Below are positions 1-10,193 of a stretch of 64,000 bases of DNA, piece after piece. The stretch is taken from contig NC_062214.1 in the NCBI RefSeq assembly GCF_902686445.1, forward strand, positions 88,454,738-88,518,737. Direction: 5' to 3'. Below the pieces are notes generated by a model, which did not search any database, was not told the DNA's origin, and worked only from the letters and a program-made list of their open reading frames with translations. Positions within the stretch are counted from its first letter, which is position 1, and the number at the start of each line of letters is the position of its first letter. Source of the DNA: Sciurus carolinensis. Its lineage: Eukaryota > Chordata > Mammalia > Rodentia > Sciuridae. The position numbers and the translations under genes are program-made.

Positions 1-135
1 AGGAAATAGCAGAACTGCTGGACTTGGAACCAGTTTTAACAACTTTCAAGGCCTGTGCCCTTGATCCCCCAAATCACTTGACCCCACAGAAGTCACTCTG
101 CTGGGATCAGTGCCAACTCCAGTGGTGGCTGGAGA

Positions 136-345
136 GCAGCAGAGCAGATAAGAACACAGGCTCTGGGGCCAGACTGCCTGGTCCAAAGCCCAGCCCTCAC
201 ACCTGTGTGGCTGTGGGCAAACCGACCTGTTTCCTCATCTGTAAAGTGGAGATAAGACTTGGACTCCTTGAGCCAATATAGGTCAGGTGCTTAGAGAGGT
301 GCCAGGCACACAGGAGATGTCCATTGAGTTCTAGCTATTAACATT
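136..345 (+). repeat. MIR SINE
   Basis: An ancient tRNA-derived MIR copy in sense orientation. The sequence shows the diagnostic order: the 'ggctctgg..ccagactgcctgg' core, then 'tgtggctgtgggcaa', then 'tttcctcatctgtaaa', then a 'tgccaggcacacagg' tail. It contains a GATA-like site near 146-152 that is part of the repeat, so it should not be read as an independent enhancer motif. Confidence 0.85.
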
Positions 346-509
346 ATTATTATCTGTGTGCATCGTCAATGGCTGGCTCTGCCCACTTGGCTGTCTTGCT
401 GACCTCTAGTGGAGAGAAAGGTATCAAAAGAATGGGACGCCAGATGGGTCAGCTTTGAAAATATGAGTCATGATCTCATTTGTAATATGCAATAACTTTG
501 GGCAATTAA

Positions 510-560
510 CATTAGAGCCCATTTTACAGATGCAGAAAATGAATCTCCAAGGCTGAGTTC
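510..560 (-). repeat. MIR fragment
   Basis: Short antisense MIR remnant recognised by the 'cccattttacagatg.agaaaatgaa' core, which is the reverse complement of the MIR 'cctcatctgtaaaatgggg' segment. Confidence 0.55.
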
Positions 561-2744
561 CTTGTGCTACTGTCAGAAGAGACTCAGCCACACCTGTCTG
601 TCTTCAGCCTGGAGGAATTTCCACGACATGGTTTAGACAGAGAAGGGTGGGGTGGGTGCAGGGAACATGCTGGCCGAGGGGTGTCCAGAGAAGAAGGCAG
701 AGTCCTGAAGACCAGGCCGTGGCCACCTCGGGGGCTCCAGCAGCAGCACCACTAGCATGGTGAGCTCACAGCACAGCTGCGGACACCGAAGCAACTTCGG
801 CCGTGAGCCAGGTGTGAGCCGGGTGACAGCAGCTTCCCGTCCTGCTTCCATGGACTCTCTCCAAAGGCCCCAGGAGGTGGCCATCCTTCCCAGATCTCCC
901 CCTGATGTCCAGACACATCCCCACGAATAGCTAGATGCAGGAAGTTATCAACACACTGAGGTCTGTGCTGAAAAATGAGGTCCTAGTCCCCTGCCCCATG
1001 TGGACAGTGTGTGGAAGTCTGTGTTAATGACACATGTCCAGACTGGTGGGGCCCACTTCATCTTTAATGGACAGACAGGAAAAACTGAGGCTGAGCGCGT
1101 GCCAGGCCTCCCGGTAAATGAGACAATGGGAACAAGCGTCCCACCTCCAGATCTCTCCCCACCTTCAGGGACCCAGGCAGTGCCCTCGCTCCCCACTGCC
1201 GTTGGCTGGGCTTCTCCTTGGGTAAGGGAACATCACCTCCTTGCCCTACTTCAGTCTCTTTCTCAGGCTCTCAAAAACATTCAAACTCTGCACTGAATCT
1301 GATGTAATCAAGGCAGTGGAAGAAAACAGGAGGACATGGTCTTTTTTTATTTCATGAAAAAAATAAACCTGGAGGCAGAACACACTCTTGGGGCAGTTTC
1401 ATAAACTCATCAAAGACCCAGTTCTTTCCATCTGATTGCATTTCTATCCTCAGTGGGTCAGTTTGTCTCCTGTGGCTTCCCTCACAATTGTAAAATGGCT
1501 GCTGCAGTTCCAGACCTCACATCAGACACCAACAAAAATATTTCTCCAGGTGTCTCCTTCCTAAGAGTAAAGAACATTTTCCTTAGTGCCCTAGTAGAGT
1601 CTTCTAAATTCTCATTTACCAGAATGGGCTCACCAATTGACCAAGACTAAAGAAATTTCATACCTGGTGGCTAACTATCCTCTGTCTGTTCCTCCCCTTC
1701 TCCACCTTCTGTATCTTGAGAGGCATGTTATGGGCACTATTCACAGGTGACTATCCACAGGTGACTTACTCTCTGACATCAGGTTGGACTTAGCCAATGG
1801 AGGCTCCACAGTGTTCTTGTAAAACAGGAAAAGGGAGAGATCAAGGAACGTGTTCCTCTGGGTCACCCCTGCTGGGCTGCCATGGTCTTCTGATGGAGTC
1901 TGCAAAGGCCCAGCTCCTGTCAGGCAGCCCTCTCCACCCTCCACCTTCCTCCGATGCCAGTTCCTGCTCCTTCCTTGCCTCCTCAGACCTAGGAGGAGAT
2001 AACAGCTCCCCACCCTTGCCAGCTCCAGGCTACCTCAACACCCTTGGTGCGATTCGCAAGCCCTCCCCACACCTTTGCAAATGGTCCTTCCTCCCACACC
2101 CCGGTGACTGTGTCTGAACACGCTGTACTATCCTCTACTGTTGCCTAGAGCTGCCCGAGACTCTGGACTGGGATAAAGCTCCCTCTGTGGTCTTGAATCA
2201 TGGTCCCTGGACCTATTCCCAGAACAGGCATTTAATGTGGCTCTTAATTCTAGGTCCATCCCAAACAGCATACATCCCCTTCCCCCATCCCGACTTGCCC
2301 ATCTTAGAAAACAGCACTACCAACCACCCCGTCTCCCAGGACCACAGCCTGGGTGGCAGTGTTCACTGTCCCACGGCCCCCACCCAGTCCACGCAGAACA
2401 GGTTCCATGGGTACCACCTCTACTGTGTCTCCCCCACACCTCCACCCTACCCAGTCTCAGGCCTCCATGGCTGCCCATCTGCCTCATGACGGCAGACTCC
2501 CAGGGGCTCCCACCTCCTGCCACTGCCACAGGCACAGGGACTTCCTTAACCACAGCTGTGATCCTCAGGTGATTCCCCTGCTCAACGCCTGCTCCACGCC
2601 TGCTCCCACTGCCAGCAAATTCGACTCCAAATGCCTTCATCTGGCATCAATGCTGCCACATCCAGATCCCCTAACCAGCTTCCTGGCCTCGGTTCTGCTG
2701 CAGGCACAAACCTCTGGCTACCTAGGGCAGTCACTGCTGGGTAA
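561..2744. other. Unique sequence, no gene seen
   Basis: About 2.2 kb without a recognisable repeat or gene. Several 60-137 codon open frames overlap on both strands between about 1.7 and 2.8 kb, where the sequence is C-rich, but they share no family motif and have no consistent splice structure. An AATAAA occurs near 1362 without other signs of a transcript end. Confidence 0.55.
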
Positions 2745-3660
2745 AAGGTTGCCCCAAACTCAGTAGCTTAAATCAATTGATATTACTGTTAACAAGCCTG
2801 GGTCAGCCAGATGTTCTGCTGCTCTGGGTCAGGACTGTCTCACTCTCATGACTGACAATCGTCTGGCTCTTGGCTGGGTGAAAGGAAGTGACTGAACCAC
2901 ATGTCACTCAGCATCCAGCAGACTGGCCCAAAGATGTATTAGTTATCTGCTTGTTGCTGCAGGTAACAAGTAACACGACTGAAAACAAATGCTTCTTTTC
3001 TCAGTTTCTGTGGGTCAGGAACTTGAGTGCTTCTTAGTTGGCTAAGGGTCTCCAACAAAGCTAACTCCAAGTTCAACAAGGGCATCAGTCAGTCCTTTCA
3101 AGGTTCCACTGGGTGAGGAACCACGTCCAAGTTCGCTCATATGACTTTTGGTAGGTCTTGGTTGGCTTTCTCCACTGGGCAGCTCAACAGCTCAACAGCA
3201 CCCGGGTTTGTCCAGGTTGAGGCAGTAAGGGAAGGAGAAGGGGAGGGCAAGATGGACGTCACACAGTCCTAACACCTGGCTAGTGGCCGACCATTGCTTC
3301 TGCGGTCTTCTGTTCATTAGAAGCAAGTGTACAGGATCACACAGGGTGCTGATATCAGGAAAGAGGAATCGCTGGGAGCCATTTAGAGACTCCCTGTCAT
3401 CTCTGCGTGGTCCTCTGCAGGAATGAAGAAACGGCAGGAGGGCATGCAGCAGCGAGCGGTCTCTAGAGGCCCAGGCCCCAAACTTGTATACATTCAGCCA
3501 AAGCAAGGTGTAAAGCCAATCCCAGGTTCAAGAGATGGGGAGACAGTCTTCGCACTTAATGGAGTTGCTCAGCTCATTGCCAAGGACATGGATATGGCAG
3601 GTTGGAGAATCATGTCCAGTTTTGCAAAAAAGCACACGGGTTTTGCCACTGTTCCCTGAG
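2745..3660 (-). repeat. Old LTR-like repeat split by a nested LTR
   Basis: Two outer pieces (about 2745-2937 and 3406-3660) look like the two ends of one antisense mammal-wide LTR-type repeat. The left piece carries 'ccccaaactcagtagctta' and 'ctgctgctctgggtcagg'. The right piece carries 'cccaggttcaag' and ends near 'ccagttttgca'. A second LTR lies between them. The family name is uncertain; a 78-codon open frame in the right piece is repeat sequence, not a gene. Confidence 0.45.
2938..3405 (-). mobile_element. MLT1-like MaLR solo LTR
   Basis: Non-coding LTR of the MaLR (ERVL-related) group in antisense. The left end 'tattagttatctgcttgttgctgcag' region is the reverse complement of the usual 'gcagcaatag.aactaata' 3' end. 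It is followed by 'cagtttctgtgggtcagga', and the right part contains 'gggagccatttagagactcc'. No internal retroviral genes are present. It appears inserted into an older LTR-like repeat. Confidence 0.6.
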
Positions 3661-3779
3661 TTCCCTGTGCCCTGCAGCCTGAGACCTTGGGGTGCACACT
3701 TTACAAATCCTGGGCTGTCCTTCCCCTCTCTACCGTCACCATCCTACCAGTGTCCACGGTCCAGCACACCCTCTGGATC

Positions 3780-3965
3780 CCCTTCCTTTTGTAACTGTAA
3801 CAAATCACACAAACTCAATGAATATATTCATTGTCTTAAGTTCTGGAAGTCTGGAGTGCAAGATTTTAGCTCTGGGTTAAAATCAGAGTGGAGGCAGGGC
3901 TGCACAGCTCTCAGGAGGCTGGACGGGAGAGTCCTTTTCTTGCCTTGTCTGGCTTCTAGATGACT
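3780..3965 (-). mobile_element. MLT1-type MaLR LTR fragment
   Basis: Antisense LTR fragment recognised by 'ctgtaacaaatcacacaaactcaa', 'gttctggaagtctgga', 'aaaatca.agtggaggcagggctgc' and 'ttgccttgtctggcttcta', the usual order of the reverse-complemented 3' half of MLT1 LTRs. No coding sequence. Confidence 0.65.
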
Positions 3966-3979
3966 TCCTTTAAGCTGGG

Positions 3980-4200
3980 AGTGTAGTGTGGTGGTCAAAC
4001 TGGGGGTCCTGGAGCTTTCCTGCTGGCTTCAAAGCCCAGCCCTCCCATTCTCTGCCTGTGGGACTTCAAGCAAGTTACCCTGGGTCTGACTGGATGTCCT
4101 CAGCTGTACCATGGCATCTATTTCATAGGACGTTTTGAAGAGTAAATGAGTTAATAGACCTCAAGTGCTTCTGACAGCGCTTGCCATGCGAGCCATGAAT
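3980..4200 (+). repeat. MIR SINE
   Basis: Sense MIR of nearly full length. It shows 'agtgtggtggtcaaa', the 'ggcttcaaagcccagccctccca' segment, 'caagcaagttaccctgg', and the downstream 'aaatgagttaatagacctcaagtgcttctgacagcgcttg' tail. Confidence 0.8.
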
Positions 4201-5370
4201 GTGACCTGACCTGGTCAGCTGAGGGTCGCTCAGACCCCTCACCCCATCTCCTTTCTGGGCATCCCTCTTCTCCAAAAGGTCATTGCCCCAGACGACCTGA
4301 ATGTTATTTGGAAGAGCAACAAAGATACATTTTAAGCTGTAAAGCGATGCGTCTGTGTTGGCCGTGAACGACCTTTATGAAGTGCTTGACCATGAGCCTG
4401 GGAAACCAGAGTCCCCCTGGAGGGAGGACCCAGGGTGGCCTCCTCAGTGTTGGCACCAGGGGAACAGAGGGTGCAGCTGTCATATTTCTTTCTCCCCCAC
4501 CATCCATCCTAGGGCGGCCGTCTCTGCAGGAATGCGATGGTATCTCAGCAGACAGTCTGTTCCCAGAGGAGACAGGGCTGCCTCTGGGAGGCCGACTCTC
4601 CCGCACCGGGCCACAGTAAACACAAGGGTCTGTCCTCTTTATCAGCTTCGCTCAGCAGCAGCGGAGACAGTCTGCCTGCTGGGGAGTCAGTGCAAAGCGA
4701 TAAGCCCCTGGGCCCCCAGCAGGCCGCCCTCCTGGGGCCGCAGCCCAGCTCCCAGGCAACAGGAATCTCCGGCTGCCCTGGCGTGGGGCCTGGACATCTC
4801 GTGCAGGGGCTGGGGTGGGGAGGGGTGCTGGCCGTGGGGCTCTGACCATGTGAGCCACTCAGATGAAGGAAGTAAAAGCCAGAGTTGTGTCAAGGGGCCA
4901 GGGGCATGGTCTGCAAAGCCCCTATTGCCCTCAAAGCTGTGTGAATGTGTTAGCTACACTACTTGCAAGATACCTTTATCATTATCATCAACATCTTTAC
5001 ACGTGGACAATGCATTTCCTTCTAGATTCTTCAAGTCCACACTCCATTAAATAAATTCACTTCTGACTGGGCACAACCTCAGCCTCTGGGGAGCTGGCCC
5101 TCTCCTGAACCACCCTCTCCCTTGCCTGGGGCCAAAATTCAAGGCTGACTCTGGGAGACATCACCAGATTCCAGAAGAGTCCAACACACTTTATGTGTTT
5201 AATAAAGAGAGAGAGGGAATGGACCACCGAAGTAGAACAGTCTTTCTGTCCCCTTCTCTCTCTTCAAGAGATGTAGAGAGCCTGTTTCCTCCTGCCCTTC
5301 AGCAACTGATCCTGGTAAAGACCCCGAGTGGCAGTTCTTTCTGAATACGAAGTCCTTCCCCTGCCATCTC
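4201..5370. other. Unique sequence with a GC-rich core
   Basis: No recognisable repeat in most of this block. A 231-codon open frame (4355-5050, +) overlaps several other frames on both strands and resembles no protein family. The GC-rich core at about 4630-4820 contains a GATA site and an RFX-type half-site ('ccaggcaaca' near 4753) and could be a regulatory element; this is inference only. Confidence 0.45.
4699..4704 (+). promoter_or_regulatory. GATA-factor site
   Basis: GATAAG within 'aaagcgataagcccc', outside any repeat I recognise and in a GC-rich unique block. A single six-base match is weak evidence; it is listed because it sits in non-repeat, locally GC-rich DNA like the other GATA sites of this window. 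Confidence 0.25.
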
Positions 5371-5382
5371 CTCCTCTCTCTG

Positions 5383-5414
<32 letters not shown>

Positions 5415-5423
5415 TCTCTCTCT
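5371..5423 (+). repeat. (CT)n microsatellite at a SINE tail
   Basis: About 50 bp of CT/TC dinucleotides with two G interruptions, directly abutting the 3' tail side of the antisense composite SINE that follows. It probably grew from the SINE tail. Confidence 0.9.
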
Positions 5424-5622
5424 TTGGTACCAGGGATTGAACCCAGGGGCACTTAACCACTGAGTCCCAGCCCAGCCCTTTATTATATTTTATTTAGGGA
5501 CAGAGTTTCACTGAGTTGCTTAGGGTCCCCACTAAGTTGCTGAGGTTGGCTTTGAACTCACAATCCTCCTGCCTCAGCCTCCCCAGCGGCTGGGATTATA
5601 GGCATGCGCCACCACACCCAGC
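5423..5622 (-). mobile_element. MEN (B1-ID composite) SINE
   Basis: Full composite in antisense. The ID half reads 'ggtaccagggattgaaccc..' through 'cagcccagccc'. It is followed by the A-rich linker complement 'tttattatattttattta' and the B1-like half ending 'ggcatgcgccaccacacccagc'. Transcribed by RNA polymerase III when active; non-coding. Confidence 0.92.
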
Positions 5623-6284
5623 ACCTTACCCGGCACCTCCTACAGTTAACATGTGCTCCCTAGAGCACCCCGGCTTCTATCTGACCCCCTTGGTCTAGCC
5701 TGTGGGACTTGCAGCCAGGTCTCTTCTAGGGCCCCTGGTCCTGTGAGCACCCTCTGGTCCTGAGTCTTGCCCTCAGTCGTCCACCTCTGTTCTGAGTCTA
5801 TATCCAGCTCCCATGGCTAGGACACCTGGGGCCGCTTCCCTTCAAAATGCCTCCCCCACACAGTTCTTCCTCCCAGCCAGCAGACCTCCAGGTGGCCTTC
5901 GGTTCTCACCAATGGGTTCACCATCACCTCATCACTTCCCCAACCTCCAAACATGTCTATGGGACACTCGCCTTTCAGTTGTGCCCCAATGTGTCATCCC
6001 CATACCAACAATATCTGGTTCTTGGGGTAACAAGGGGAGGGAATGGGCACTAACCCAGAATTTGCAGCATGCACAATGACCCCCAAAATGTCTCAGATAT
6101 TCTCAGCATGCCTTCCTCCCTGTGCCCACCAGGCTGTTCCTGCCTCCACCACCCATATCCCCCCATATCCAAACACCTCCTGGGTGCCCCCTCCGCCCCT
6201 GCTGCAACCTCAGCCCCCCAGCCACCCCTCCAGGCATGGTAGTGTCCTTGCCACCCTCCACTTCCAACATGCACCCACTCACCA
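5623..6284. other. Unique C-rich sequence, no gene seen
   Basis: Nothing recognisable. Overlapping 60-119 codon frames on both strands reflect C-rich composition with few stop codons. Confidence 0.5.
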
Positions 6285-6365
6285 CAATAGCCACAAGTAC
6301 TTACTGAGCACCTACCGTGTGCCAGGCCTGGATCTAGGCCCAGCAATACAGCAGTGAGCAAATCA
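6285..6365 (-). repeat. L2 3' end fragment
   Basis: Antisense L2 3' UTR: 'cttactgagcacctaccgtg', 'tgccaggcctggatctaggc' and 'atacagcagtgagcaaa' occur in order, the reverse complement of the classic L2 terminus. Confidence 0.75.
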
Positions 6366-6490
6366 AACACGTTCTTCTTTGTGTAAGAAAGGAAGGAACT
6401 GACCATCATTTTGTTAATGTGAGTAAAACTATAGCATTTTAAGTTAGTTTAGTGCAGGTAGCTTTTCTACTGTTGAAAGTAAATGTTTTG

Positions 6491-6572
6491 GGGGCTTGAG
6501 GATGTGACTCAGTGGTATAGTGCTTGCCTGGCATGCTCGACCAATGCCCTGAGTTCAATTCCCAGCACCAGA
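6491..6572 (+). mobile_element. ID SINE
   Basis: Sense tRNA-Ala-derived ID element. The A-box region 'gatgtgactcagtgg' and the B-box-like 'gagttcaattcccagcacca' are both visible, followed by a short A-rich tail. Confidence 0.85.
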
Positions 6573-6619
6573 AATAAATAGGCTAAAAATAAAGGAGGGG
6601 TGAGTTTGGGGGGTTGCTA

Positions 6620-6750
6620 TTTATTTATATTTGATACGGGATCTTGTTATTTTGTATATGTTGGCCAGTTTGGCTTCAAACTCATGATCCTCCTGCCTCA
6701 GACTCCCAAGTGGCTGAGATGACAGGTGTGTGTGTATGCCAACATGCCTG
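6620..6750 (-). mobile_element. B1-like SINE half
   Basis: Antisense 7SL-derived monomer: 'ggatcttgttattttgtatatgttggccag', 'catgatcctcctgcctcag' and 'gacaggtgtgtgtgtatgcc' in order. No ID half is attached on the left. Confidence 0.75.
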
Positions 6751-7073
6751 ACTGGGAGCTGCTATTTAAATGGGGTGGTCAGGTAGGCTATGTTAAGAAA
6801 GTGACACGTGCTCAAAGGGGCAAAGGGATAGGCCTTGATCCTGGGGAAAAAGCATTTCAAGCAGAGAGAAGAGCAGGGCCTAGGCCCCATGAGAATATGT
6901 GTTTCCTACTCTGCGCACACACGTTTCTCAGCCCTTTATTTGGCTATTAGCAGAGTGAGTGTGTCAGAGGAATTGCTCACTCGGCCACCTGTCCTGCTGA
7001 ACCAGGAGATCCTTGGGGCCAAGACCCCATAATGGTCAACTTCAATCATCCCACACCCCACTATGAAATGTCT

Positions 7074-7083
7074 GCACACCACA

Positions 7084-7114
<31 letters not shown>

Positions 7115-7118
7115 CACT
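7074..7118 (+). repeat. (CA)n microsatellite
   Basis: Interrupted CA dinucleotide repeat of about 45 bp, with a second short CA stretch at 7139-7148. Confidence 0.93.
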
Positions 7119-8090
7119 CAGACCCAAATATCCATGCCCACACACACACTGAGACCCAGACACCATGGCCAACAGTGTAGGCCTCGGTTATTACCTGCTG
7201 TGATGAACTGAATGAGGAGTAAATGATAGTGATGTGCATCCAGCCCCATCAACTTTACAAAGGCCTCCCTTGTGCCTTCTCTATCAGCCCAAGAACTGGG
7301 TGATAAATAAACTGGGTTTATTAATGTGAGGCTCAGACAGACCAAGGTGAGCAGGCTGGGAATTGATATTTGCAATACTGGAAACAGTGCTTCTGATTAC
7401 TGTCCAATATGTGTGTTCATTTTTTAAAAATAGGTTGGATGCAAGCATAGTACACAACTCAAAATGTCAAGTGGCAAGTGTCCCTCCCAAGTCTAAGTGC
7501 ACTTACCAGTTTATTTCCACTTTACTGAAATGGAAACTTAGGCTCTTCTCTGTCTCGCAAGTGCATCCGACAAAATGAAAAACAGCCTCGCCTCTGCTCC
7601 CAATCACCTTGCTCCCAAGGTGCTGCTGGGGGCCCTACTTCCTATTTACTTGGTTCCCCCCAAACTGTAAATCTTTTGGATCTGTGACATGGTCATTGTA
7701 TGTCTCCCGCTGAAGTCCCTGGGAAGACCCATTCACCATGAGGGACTCACCATTCTCAAAGAGAGAAGACAGGGACCAAGGCAGAAAGGAGAAGGAGCAG
7801 AAAGAGGTTTGGGAAGGAGTAAGTGGGCATGATAGAGAAAATGACACTTTGCAGAGTTTCTCTAAAATGAGGACCCCATTGAATGACCTCTATATTCTTC
7901 CTCAACACTTTCAAGGCAGATGGACTTTAAGTTCCCCATGAAAAAGACAGGGTTTAGGGCATTGATGGCCACCCCTGCCATAACTTAGCACTGCACTCCA
8001 AACACACTCAACTACAACTGTGCAGTGCATGCTTTTCCTACACAGAGAGCAGAATAGGACCTGTCAGTCAGGTGCTTACAGTCCAGCACA

Positions 8091-8092
<2 letters not shown>

Positions 8093-8130
<38 letters not shown>
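8093..8130 (+). repeat. (AC)19 microsatellite
   Basis: Nineteen uninterrupted AC units. It is likely polymorphic given its purity. Confidence 0.95.
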
Positions 8131-8132
<2 letters not shown>

Positions 8133-8639
8133 TTCAATCCCAGTGGGACAGTGCTCAGGGGCCTTGACAGTGCTCCTCTTGGAGTGAGCAGAAGAGAGAA
8201 GAATGGATACACAGGACCCCAGGCAGAGAGACCAGCATATATAAAGAGTGGGGAATGTAAATATATTAAGGGAAACTTTGGTCTTCAGTACAGAGACCAA
8301 ACAGGAAGGGTCAGTGCAGGTCAGATGTGAAAAACTTGCATATCAAAGGATGTGTTTGGGTTTTATGCTGTAGGTGGAGACTTTCAAGTAGGCTACCTGT
8401 TTTATATGGATCTGTCATATCCGGTGAGCAGTGTAGAGGATGGGTGGGAGGCAGAAGTTTCTAGAAGCTCCCAGACAGAAGATACAAGGACCTGACTAAA
8501 GTTGAGCAAAGGGAGTGTATTTATAATGTTTTATTTCTTAAATTGGGAAATGGGGACACAATGTTTATGTTCTTTTTTATGTCAGAAACAGATCACAATG
8601 AAGAAACTAACAATAACAATAGCTAATAATGTAGCTTAT

Positions 8640-8800
8640 TATGCACTTATTAATAATACTTACTAGGCTGTATTCCTAAGACTTTATAAGTACATATTGA
8701 ATCCTTCCAGCAACCCTATGAGTGTTTCGATCCCAAATTGTAGATGAGGAAGATGAAGCGCAGCGAAATAGAGCATCTTGCCCAGGGACAGTCAGTAGGA
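8640..8800 (-). repeat. MIR SINE
   Basis: Antisense MIR: 'acttattaataatacttac', 'cagcaaccctatgagtg', 'gtagatgaggaagatgaag' and 'catcttgcccagggacagtcagtagg' follow the order of the reverse-complemented MIR. It ends just before the CpG-rich block. Confidence 0.75.
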
Positions 8801-9014
8801 GGGTGAGCTCCTAGTGGGGAAGGCGGGGCTGCACGCGGGGCGGGGCCAGATCGGGCGGAGCCTCGGCGGGCAGGGCGGGGCGACGCCGTGGTGGGCGGAG
8901 TCGGGGCAGGCTGAAACTTGCAGCTCCTGGGTGGACTGGAAGCCGCTGGCCTCGCCCTAAGTCTGCCAGTTGCTCGCTCAGGAAGACCCAGCTGTTTGAA
9001 GCCTGGTCTTCAAC

Positions 9015-9031
9015 CAAAACCGTCGGTTTTG
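9015..9031. repeat. 17-bp perfect palindrome
   Basis: CAAAACCGTCGGTTTTG is an inverted repeat around a central T. It contains two opposed AACCG half-sites, which resemble MYB or Grainyhead-type half-sites, and lies inside the CpG-rich block. Confidence 0.7.
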
Positions 9032-9095
9032 AAAGGTCCTGGGCCGAGTGGACGCCAGAGGAGATGCCCGAGGAGCCTTTCTGCGCGGGGCGCTA

Positions 9096-9109
9096 GATGC
9101 CATGGCAAC
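9096..9109. promoter_or_regulatory. RFX X-box-like motif
   Basis: GATGCCATGGCAAC matches 13 of 14 positions of the symmetrical X-box GTTGCCATGGCAAC bound by RFX factors. It lies about 200 bp downstream of the GC-box cluster, a placement common in promoters of ciliary genes. Binding is inferred from the motif only. Confidence 0.5.
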
Positions 9110-9275
9110 CCAGATCCAAGATGCTAGGCTCAAGGACCTTTTCTTTGGGGCTTCAGTTCCCAGGTCTTTATGGGATTTGGGGGTATGGCTTCGGGAGTTG
9201 ATCCAAACCTCTGGCCACCTCCCAGGCCCGCTCTTACCCTCTAGCAAAGCTTCCAGTGGTTTTCAAATTACCTAA
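9102..9275 (+). other. Small open frame with strong Kozak start (doubtful CDS)
   Basis: An ATG in GCCATGG context opens a 57-residue frame starting MATQIQDARLKDLFFG, just downstream of the candidate promoter. An in-frame upstream ATG at 9048 would give 75 residues. The frame runs into the MER5A repeat and stops there. I recognise no domain, and the ATG coincides with the X-box-like motif, which alone could explain the good start context. It could be the start of a first exon (a weak donor-like CAG/GTCTTT lies near 9162), or chance. Confidence 0.12.
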
Positions 9276-9437
9276 GACCAGTAGCAGCTGCAGTCCTGAG
9301 AACTTGTCAGAAATTAGATTTCTCAGGTCCCATTCCAGACCCACTGAATTAGGAACTCTGGCAATGGGGTCAGCAATCTAGTTTAACCAGCCCTCCAGGT
9401 GTTTCTGAAGCACACTCAAGTTTAAGGACCACAGTAA
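9270..9437 (-). mobile_element. MER5A (hAT-Charlie) DNA transposon
   Basis: Antisense non-autonomous hAT element: 'gagaacttgtcagaaat', 'cccattccagacccactgaattagga', 'cagcaatctagttta' and 'ccctccaggtgtttctgaagcacactcaagtttaaggaccac' follow the reverse-complemented MER5A order. Fossil, no transposase. Confidence 0.85.
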
Positions 9438-9825
9438 TTTCCCTGATTCCACCCCAAAGCAGAATCAACTCACTCAAACACCATCACTGGTTCCCTACTG
9501 CTATGGAATCAAATCCAAGACCTTCCCCTGACATCCCAGAATTTTCACAACTTAACTCCATCCCCGCCCCAGAATTAGCCCCTGTGATTCATCTAAACCA
9601 CTACATAACTTGTCTTCCTCCAAAAATATATTTCCAAACCCTTGTTAATGTTCTCTTTGATTGAAATGTCCTTCCTTATAATTCTCATTTGACCAAAATT
9701 TGAAGTTTCCCTTCTAGGAAATCTTCCCAGAATGCTTCAACCCTTGAGGATACTGCCCTCCTAGAAGTCCTGGGTCTGTACTCCTGCACAAGGATAAGCA
9801 TTAATTGGTGGTTGATTTTTGTCAG
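9438..9825. repeat. Possible L2 remnant
   Basis: The segment at about 9600-9760 resembles the L2 3' region ('gtccttccttataattctcatt', 'aaatcttcccagaatgcttc'), strongly diverged. No other feature is seen in this stretch. Confidence 0.35.
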
Positions 9826-10193
9826 GGGTTCAATTGTGTTCCTGAACCCCAAATTCATGTTGAAGCCCCAGCCCCTAGGACCTCAGATGTGACTGTATCT
9901 GGAGACATGTCCTTCAAAGAGGTGATTAAGGTAAAGTGAAGCTATTGTGGTGGCTCCCAATCCAATCTGATTGGTGTCCTTAGAGGAGAAAGAATCTGGA
10001 CAGAGAGAGAGAGATACCAGCGAAGAGTACCCACTGAGAAAAGACAGCAGGACAGTCATCTGCAGACATAGAAGCTTCAGAGGAAACCAACCCCATTGGC
10101 ACCTTGATGTTGGGCTTGCAGCCTCCAAAACTATTTGTTACTTAAGCCACACAGTCTGGGTATTTTGTTACGATAATGCTAACAAATGCAGGT
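9826..10193 (+). mobile_element. MLT1-type MaLR solo LTR
   Basis: Sense LTR of nearly full length. It has 'ttcaattgtgttcctgaaccccaaattcatgttgaagcc' as two adjacent consensus blocks, then 'cctcagatgtgactgtatctgga', 'ttggtgtccttagagg', 'ggcaccttgatgttgggcttgcagcctcca' and the 3' end 'taagccacacagtctgggtattttgtta'. No internal genes. Confidence 0.85.

Larger units (their letters stand above)
6751..8640. other. Unique sequence with two CA repeats
   Basis: About 1.9 kb with no gene that I recognise. Apart from the two CA microsatellites listed separately, I see no clear interspersed repeat. The short open frames that translate to runs of Cys-Val are products of the CA tracts. Confidence 0.5.
8820..9110. 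promoter_or_regulatory. CpG-rich block, candidate TATA-less promoter
   Basis: About 14 CpG dinucleotides fall in 8821-8905, against a CpG-poor surrounding. Four GC boxes lie within 65 bp: GGGGCGGGGCC at 8837-8847, GGGCGGAG at 8853-8860, GGGCGGGGCG at 8873-8882 and GGGCGGAG at 8893-8900. No TATA box is seen. Such SP/KLF-type arrays are typical of housekeeping and ciliary gene promoters and often fire in both directions. An X-box-like motif lies about 200 bp downstream. No convincing exon or splice donor confirms a transcript, so direction is unknown. Confidence 0.5.

Noticed and set aside
146..152. AGATAAG GATA site
   Set aside because: Part of a MIR repeat, so not independent evidence of regulation.
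3423..3659. 78-codon frame with a plausible start
   Set aside because: It lies within an LTR-like repeat fragment.
4355..5050. 231-codon open frame on the plus strand, the longest in the window
   Set aside because: No recognised domain, low-complexity composition, overlapped by frames on both strands, and no splice or promoter support.
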